NCBI GenBank assembly: GCA_001465935.1 | Contig: LNKV01000038.1 | Coordinates: 256,176-320,175 of the forward strand | From: Clarireedia homoeocarpa | Taxonomy: Eukaryota; Ascomycota; Leotiomycetes; Helotiales; Rutstroemiaceae | DNA length: 64,000 nucleotides | Reading direction: 5' to 3' | Shown: one piece after another, positions 57,741-64,000 of the stretch | Layout: the number at the start of each line of letters is the position of its first letter | Numbering within the stretch: position 1 is the stretch's first letter | The notes under the pieces: model-generated | What the model was told of the DNA's origin: nothing | What the model saw: the letters and a program-made list of their open reading frames with translations, nothing else | Database searches by the model: none | Translations under genes and position numbers: made by a program

Positions 57741-58592
57741 ATGCTGTCGATTTTGCGGAAAGCAAGACTGAAGGATAAGGAGATGAGGATTTTGATGCTG
57801 TATGAGGCTGTCCAACAGACAAAATTATCATGCTGATGATTACTGGAATAGCGGACTGGATAATGCCGGAAAGACCACCATAGTCAAAAAGATCATGGAT
57901 GAAGATGTCCACAGTGTTAGCCCAACCTTGGGGTTCATTATCAAGACTATTGACTATGAAGGGTAAACTTCACAACTCGAAGAAAGTAACAACAATATGC
58001 TCACTCTTGCAGTTACAAGCTCAACATCTGTAATACTATCATTACTGCTACCCCCAATCATCCTCTGATGGTCTAATGCCGATTTTGATTATAGGGGATG
58101 TTGGCGGCCAGAAGACGCTTAGATCGTATTGGAGAAATTATTTCGAGAAGACCGACGTCTTAATTTGGGTAGTCGATGCTACAGACCGACTACGCATCGA
58201 TGATTGCAAGGAGGAACTGCATGGTTTACTGCAGGAAGAGGTTTGTGACGAAGCAGATCGGGTGTTGTTGTGCTTCACCGCCCTAACCGTTTTCTCCGTA
58301 GAGACTCTCAGGGGCAAGTCTCTTAGTTTTTGTGAATAAGACGGACGTGACTGGTTGTATGGATGAAGCCGAGATACAAGAGGTCCGTCAAGCTTAGGGA
58401 AGGCCGAAAATCTCGAGTTGTGTGGTTGTCAGAGAAGTGGAACATGCTAACCACATACAGATGTTACAACTTAGTTCCATCCGGACACACAAATGGCACA
58501 TTATTGCTTGCAGTGCAATTACGGGCAAAAATCTGAAGGAAGGGTTGGCTTGGGTGGTTGAAGACTCGAAGTTACGAATGTTTCTATATTGA
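57741..58592 (+). CDS. ARL2: Arl2-type small GTPase, 181 residues
   Basis: ADP-ribosylation-factor-like GTPase that works with tubulin cofactors in tubulin folding and microtubule assembly (yeast Cin4, fission yeast Alp41). Six exons join in frame: 57741-57799, 57852-57962, 58013-58029, 58095-58240, 58302-58382 and 58461-58592. The third exon is only 17 nt. The GTPase motifs are complete: P-loop [13 protein letters not shown] (formed across the first junction), switch region [18 protein letters not shown] (split over microexon and exon 4), the guanine motif NKTD and the SAI motif (CSAITGKN). [18 protein letters not shown] is the typical Arl2 start, with no Gly2 for myristoylation. Several donors are non-consensus (GTATGA, GTAATA, GTTTGT, GTCCGT), so a gene finder could easily miss or truncate it. 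Length matches the family. Confidence 0.95.
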
Positions 58593-59437
58593 TGCCAACA
58601 TCTGCCAACATCTGCTAAGTAGACCGGTTGAAGTATACCGGGTTTAGTCATTGTGCTGGGAAACGGATATGACGAATGGGGGGGGATCCTAGATAGAATG
58701 TTGAAGGTGTACAAAACAGTACCAGGACTGCCCCGTGCTATATTCAATAGTGTAATGGCAAAGTCCTTTTGTTTATTTTGATTGTCGGTCTCTTGTGTCT
58801 AGTTTTACTTTTTACTCGCACTTCTTGCTCCGACTTTATGGTCAGGGATCTCGTGTCTAAGGTACGGTACGAGGAGGCAAGGTGTTGGTGAGAGGTTTTG
58901 TTTGTTTGGGCCGCCTAAGCGCGTTTGTGAGGGCCGGCTACCTCCCTCCGTACGTATGAAATGGACATGGAGATGGACACAACCGCGGGTCCTGGAGACT
59001 GTCGGAACATGTGTTTGCATTGCGAGCAGTTGTAAAAGACCGGAAGCAAAAGTATCAACTGCCTTAGATCTCTTATTGATATTGGTTAATAATATGTTTC
59101 ATAAATAAATAAAGTGCTCCATTGCAGGGGAATAATGCCACGTCTGTACTGTACTGTACTGCACCGCTTCGTAAAACTAAGGCAGAATGTGTTTGGCAAG
59201 GTCGCAAGCTTGCATCTGCATTTACGAAACCTTGAAGCGAAACTTATTAAGTAGGGTGTATGGTCCCTGCCCGAATGCTAGATGAATTCCTTTTGAGGTC
59301 CGGATCCGTACTTAACAACCTCGACCCCTCGGAGCAACGCCTTACCCCGCTGGCAATCTGAGCCTGGGTTGTCCTGTTTTGTGATAAACGACTTGCAAAA
59401 TCTCTGCCGTTGTTGCACCGCCTCCTATCCTATAAAC
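58593..59437. other. intergenic stretch without a recognisable gene
   Basis: No coding frame of note. A short GTACT repeat occurs at 59145-59161. The 100 bp before 59438 likely form the promoter and leader of the gelsolin-repeat gene. Confidence 0.5.
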
Positions 59438-62400
59438 ATGTCGAACGCCGAGGGGGAGCCAGATGTGAATGACTTTCTGATGCGTATCAAGGAGTTGGGT
59501 AACAAACGGGACCAAGAAGACGAAGACCGCACCAGAAAACTAGAAGAAGAGATTCTACAGGGCAGAAAAGAGAGACAGGCACGCAGAGCAGGTAAATAAA
59601 CAATTGTTGATCTCTACACAACAAATATTCCTCGCGCGGACCAATCCACAATATGATAGATCAAGTCCGTACGTACTATTGCTAATGTTTATATCAGAAA
59701 GAGCTCTTTCGCTCTCACCAACAAAATCCTCACCAGCCAGCACTCCCACTAGACCAAGATCAACCATTTTCTCGAATTCGGAAAGTCAAATTACTCCAGA
59801 AACGAGTCGGCGCGGTAGTGTCACCGATACCACCATGGAAGCATTAACGAATTCGAGCTCGACACTGGACTTCAAGCGAACATCACAAATCAGAGATTCA
59901 CCATCAAGTGCAATGCCCTCCCGAAATTCACCTTTATCCTGGGCTCGCAGACCAGACTCTTCTGATAAACCAAAAACTCGACCACTTTCCATGATAGCAT
60001 TGGACAGTGCGAAGCTGAGCCAGGCAAGCACACCGACATTTGATGATACGGCATCTGGTGGAGATATCACTCTTTCTCGAGAACAAATTGCGCAATCATT
60101 AGCTTCCAAAGACCCCGCCTGGTTTCGGCAGACCGAAGATCGAGGCGTGAATTCACCAGCATATAGAAAGAGTCAAGTTGAAGACGAGGAGAGATCAACA
60201 CACGGGTCAATTCAAATGCCAGGAATGTCGCGCGTTGATCCAATTACCGATAACCCAGCAGAAGAAACGGACAGCTCTTCTTCCTCGCCTACACGGCGAA
60301 CAAGATCTACAACGGTGGGTAGCGTCCAGTTTGGAAGTGGCTCTAGAATGTCGTACCACGGAAATTCAAGCATAGGCATGGGCTCGCCCCTCCCCATGTC
60401 CGATGCTCAGAGGCTAGATCCACCAAGCTCGGATTCTTTTACAGAAACCCGTGGGTTAGCTATGTCGCCTTCACAGGGTCGCATCTCTCCAGATAGATCC
60501 GAACGACCTTTCTCACAAACGAAAGGAATGGGAGGCTTTGTACAAAGTGCTATGATGAAAAGATCCGAAAGCATGAACAAACGCTGGAGTGTCCAATCAC
60601 ATGGGCGGAAAGATTCTATCAGCACTACCGCCAGTCTTAGTATGGATAATTTACCTCTCTCTGGCTCGAGACCGACATCGAGACCTACTTCAAGTCATAG
60701 CAATGCTACTATGACCCAAGAGACACAAAGACCTGACACAGCGAATTCGATGAAAAGCACTATGACTGCTTCTACGGCAAATGAAAGCTTCACAAGGCCC
60801 TCATTTGGTTTGACTAGATCGCAAACTTCTATAGATATAACAGATGAGGATGCTTTGTCATTCAAACCGTTGGAAACACAAGAGACTCCTCCAATTAGTC
60901 CATCAAAGACTATGGATCAAAGGAGATGGAGTCCAACAAAATCCAGTTGGCTCGAAAGTGCATTGAACAAACCTGAATCCCCTAAGCCTAAAGCTACACC
61001 CCCGCCGCAACAACCAGCCTGGATGACCGAGATTAGCAAAGCCAGACAGAAAGCGAGCGTTGACTTAGGTCGCAGTTCTACCGTTAAACATGAGGTCAAC
61101 ATTGGCGGGTTGATGAGATCTCCGGCGCCTGGCCCTCTGCCAGGTTCGAACGTTCTAGGATTGGCTAGTGCGTTTGCTCCAACCATCACCCCTAAGCGAA
61201 ATATCGAGAGTTTGATCAATCAAGACAGTAAAAGCAATGCCGAGAATGCCAATACTGAAGGAGCACCACCAAAGAACAACGATTTCCGCTCGGTCTTGAA
61301 ACCACGACAAGCTCCAGCTGATGAAAAGAGCAAGGAAGAACCCGAATTCAAGAATATCTTTGGACAACTCCGAAGGACGAAAACTCAGAATTATATAGCC
61401 CCAGACCCTCTCAAAGATAACATCTTAAGGGGTAAAGTAGGTCTCAACATAACAGGCGGCCCGATAAAGACTGAACGTCAGGACGAGTTTAAAGAAGCAA
61501 TACTGAAGAAGAAGGAAGACTTTAAACAAGTACAAGCGGAGGGGAAAGGTGTGACCAGATCATCCAGCAATGCAGGCCAGGATGCAGCTTTGCCAGAAGC
61601 GCTGGCCAGGAGACAGACTTTGATACGGAATGGTTCTATCTCTGGGTCAATTGCCTCTCCATCGTCGGATGCGAGACTGTCATCACCCCTCGCTACAGAG
61701 AGTCCGACATCTGCTCTCGTGAAAGAAACGAGTTCACCGGGTCGCTTACAAGCCAAAAGCTCTCCTATTGGTGGCAAGCTTGCTGGGAGATTCAATCCTG
61801 GTCTCGCAGATCTCTTGGCAAGAGGCCCGCCGTCACTTGCAAGTGACCCTTCAAAGTCAACCAGTCCTCCGACTGTTTCAACAATAGATGCAGCGCCAAT
61901 GGGGCCTGGGCCACAGTTGACACACATGACTAAAGGTCGTGCTCGTGGACCTAAGCGTAAAGCGCCAACTACAACCCAACCAGCCCAACCAGCTCAAGCA
62001 GTTCAAGCAGCTCAAGGAGCTCAAACAGTGGCACCTATCACTGAATCATATCCCGAGCCCAAGACCGAGCCATCTCTAAAATCCTTTCCCCTACCAAAAC
62101 AAATATCCGATGATGTTACAAGTCCACGACGACCTCCTCCTCTAGAGATGAGCACGGAAAACCCCCAGGAAAATTTCTCGAAATCGCAACCTTCATCTCC
62201 CCGTAAATTGGACATGAAAAGAAGGTCTCTCTTCCTACAGGAAGCTTCGAAGGACAAGGTCACACCACAGTTGGAAGCCCCAAAACCACTCTCCCCAGTC
62301 AAAAATGCTAACTTTACCGAGTCAATGGTGAAGATACAACCCAACAAGATCGAGGCAAGTATCAGACCAGATGCCAAAGTGGAGTCTCCAATGCCCATTA

Positions 62401-64000
62401 GATCCTTTACTCCACCCAAAGATCGCGAATACCAGACATTTATAGAACCAGAATCCCCCGAAACCGCTAAACTTCGTCCTGCTCCACTCTCACCAAGAAA
62501 GGCGAACTCGATGAAAGCACTACCTCCAGCCAAATTTTCTCCACTGGCACTCGATAAGCCGTTACCATCTAGTCCAAAATCAGACTTTCCTAGCGGTTTG
62601 AGACGCTCAAAATCGGTCAAAAATGCCGCAGCAATGTGGGAACAATCAACTGTAGAAAGCTCACCTCGAACTAGGTCGCCAATCAAGTTACCCACCTACG
62701 ATGACGAAAAGGCCGCAGCGGTAGGGTTGGGTTTACGGCCACTGAGTCCGTCAAAGACAGGCAGAGCTACTGATGTGGGCGTTCAAGCAGAGCAGAGACC
62801 TTCTTTACAATCAAGTTCTGCGAGGCCTCTTCCAACGCCACCATCCAAGGCGAGCGCATCACCACCCAAGGCGGTCGCATCACCACCTCTGAATGGCGGC
62901 CTTCGTTCTCCCAATTTAGCCTACTCTCCAGTACCCCAAGCATCTGAAGCCTCTCAGCTTCTTGCGGATTTTTTTGGGGATGATGCCAAGCCAACGTCGC
63001 ACTTTGCAACGGACACGGCCGGAATCTTAATGATGAGGGCCGATCTACCTTCTGATATCCGAACCATCCAAGCCAATTTATTCCAATTATCAGCAGATGG
63101 GAAGAAGCAAGCTGTTCCCACTCATCAAGAGCGTGTGCTGTTTGAGCGTGAGATGTATTTATGTCCACACACCTTTACCACTCCTGCCGGAAAGAAAGTT
63201 TTTGAAGTTTATTGGTGGGCTGGAGACGAAGTGCCGTCATCAACGGTTGCTAACGCAGAAATATTTGCTCACAGGGAAGCTAATAGTTTAGGTGGAAGAC
63301 TAGTCAAGTTGCGACAGGGCACAGAGACACCAGAATTCTATCAGGCTCTTGGAGGTATCATCATCATTCGAAGAGGTTCTGCGAACAAGTATGATTCTCT
63401 TGCTCCACACATTCTCTGTGCAAGACAACAATTTGGCATGATTGTTTTCGATGAGGTTGACTATTCTGCTACGACGTTGTGTTCTGGCTTCCCCTACCTT
63501 ATTTCAACTCCAACAGGCAAGACATGGTTATGGAAGGGCCGGGGTAGCACTGCAGAGGAACTGGGCTGTGCCAGACTGCTTGGCATGGACATCTCAATGA
63601 CTGGTGATATTGAAGAAGTTGAGGATGGCCTCGAATACGCTTCATTCCTCAACATCTTTGGCTATGGCTCTTCGATACCACAATCTGCGGATCATTGGCG
63701 ACTCAAGCCAAACTACAACAGATACGCCTCTCGCCTGTTCCGTGCCAGCCCTTCTAACAGGCACCAGGTTTGTCCTACACTTCCTCTCATATACACACCT
63801 ATGCTAACCAGATCTAGATCGTCGAGATTAGACCTTTCACGCAAGCAGATCTTTCACCCTTAAACATCTACGTTCTTGATGCCTTCTTCGAAATCTACAT
63901 CATCATCGGGGCCAAAGCTCAATCCCAGTATGGTGCTTTTCACAATGCTCTACTTTTTGGCCAAGAATACGGCATCCTTGCAGCAAGCATGGAAGATCGT
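59438..64000 (+). CDS. large protein with DUF4045-like disordered region and gelsolin repeats (5' part, 3' end outside window)
   Basis: Three exons visible: 59438-59591, 59698-63767 and 63818 to the window end, all in phase. The N-terminal 50 residues form a charged helix (NDFLMRIKELGNKRDQEDED). About 1,050 residues of Ser/Pro-rich disordered sequence follow, with SLASKDPAWFRQTEDRG, ERRSxS-like phosphosite runs, a basic AxPxK-type stretch, and an imperfect Gln/Ala/Pro repeat (QPAQPAQAVQAAQGAQT, nt about 61975-62030). Gelsolin-like modules begin near nt 63010: AGILMMRADLPSDIRTIQAN, KKVFEVYWWAGDEVPSSTV, GGRLVKLRQGTETPEFYQAL, YLISTPTGKTWLWKGRGSTA, and in exon 3 LNIYVLDAFFEIYIIIGAKA. This places it among fungal actin-binding, villin/gelsolin-related proteins. 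The start ATG at 59438 has a fair context (AAACATGTC). Confidence 0.9.

Overview
This window reads as nuclear DNA of a filamentous ascomycete (Pezizomycotina). Most genes are split by short introns of 46-154 nt, with GT-AG ends and CTAAC-like branch points. Several families are typical of these fungi: a Zn2Cys6 regulator, a rhodopsin-domain membrane protein, a DQQxxTG-type polytopic membrane protein, a DUF2235 lipase-like protein and an App1 phosphatase. The repertoire would suit a leotiomycete, but the sequence alone does not prove that. Both window edges cut genes. The exon structures given here were built by hand from splice signals and reading-frame continuity.

Left part, 1-15.3 kb. The 3' part of a long-form tRNase Z, an unassigned 562-residue protein on the other strand and a doubtful small protein come first. 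Next is a divergent pair: a four-exon gene of unknown family on the minus strand (6486-7797) and a caspase-like protease on the plus strand (8127-9762), sharing a 329-bp promoter. The partner's layout makes me suspect a gasdermin-like effector. This is the best candidate for an unusual system, but the family call is inference. A CorA-like channel and a rhodopsin-domain 7TM protein follow.

Decayed segment, 15.3-25.3 kb. It holds a Tc1/mariner-type remnant, a short terminal-inverted-repeat element, an alpha/beta hydrolase broken by one in-frame TAG, a frameshifted hotdog thioesterase, a 2-oxoglutarate oxygenase with several stops and an unassigned broken coding region. Only the polytopic membrane protein (18883-20574) looks intact. 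Three broken small-molecule enzymes together could be the remains of a metabolic cluster, but no backbone synthase is visible.

Right part, 25.4-64 kb, is mostly conserved housekeeping genes: poly(A) polymerase, carnosine N-methyltransferase-like protein, a 1032-residue Zn2Cys6 regulator, a short-chain dehydrogenase, an APH-family kinase-like protein, DUF2235, App1 phosphatidate phosphatase, a secreted single-pass membrane protein, Drs1 RNA helicase, a 1043-residue protein with a C-terminal acetyltransferase domain, Arl2 GTPase with a 17-nt microexon, and the start of a large gelsolin-repeat protein that runs off the right edge. A nearly 2.9-kb gene-free stretch at 33.7-36.6 kb contains a perfect 23-bp inverted repeat and several microsatellites.
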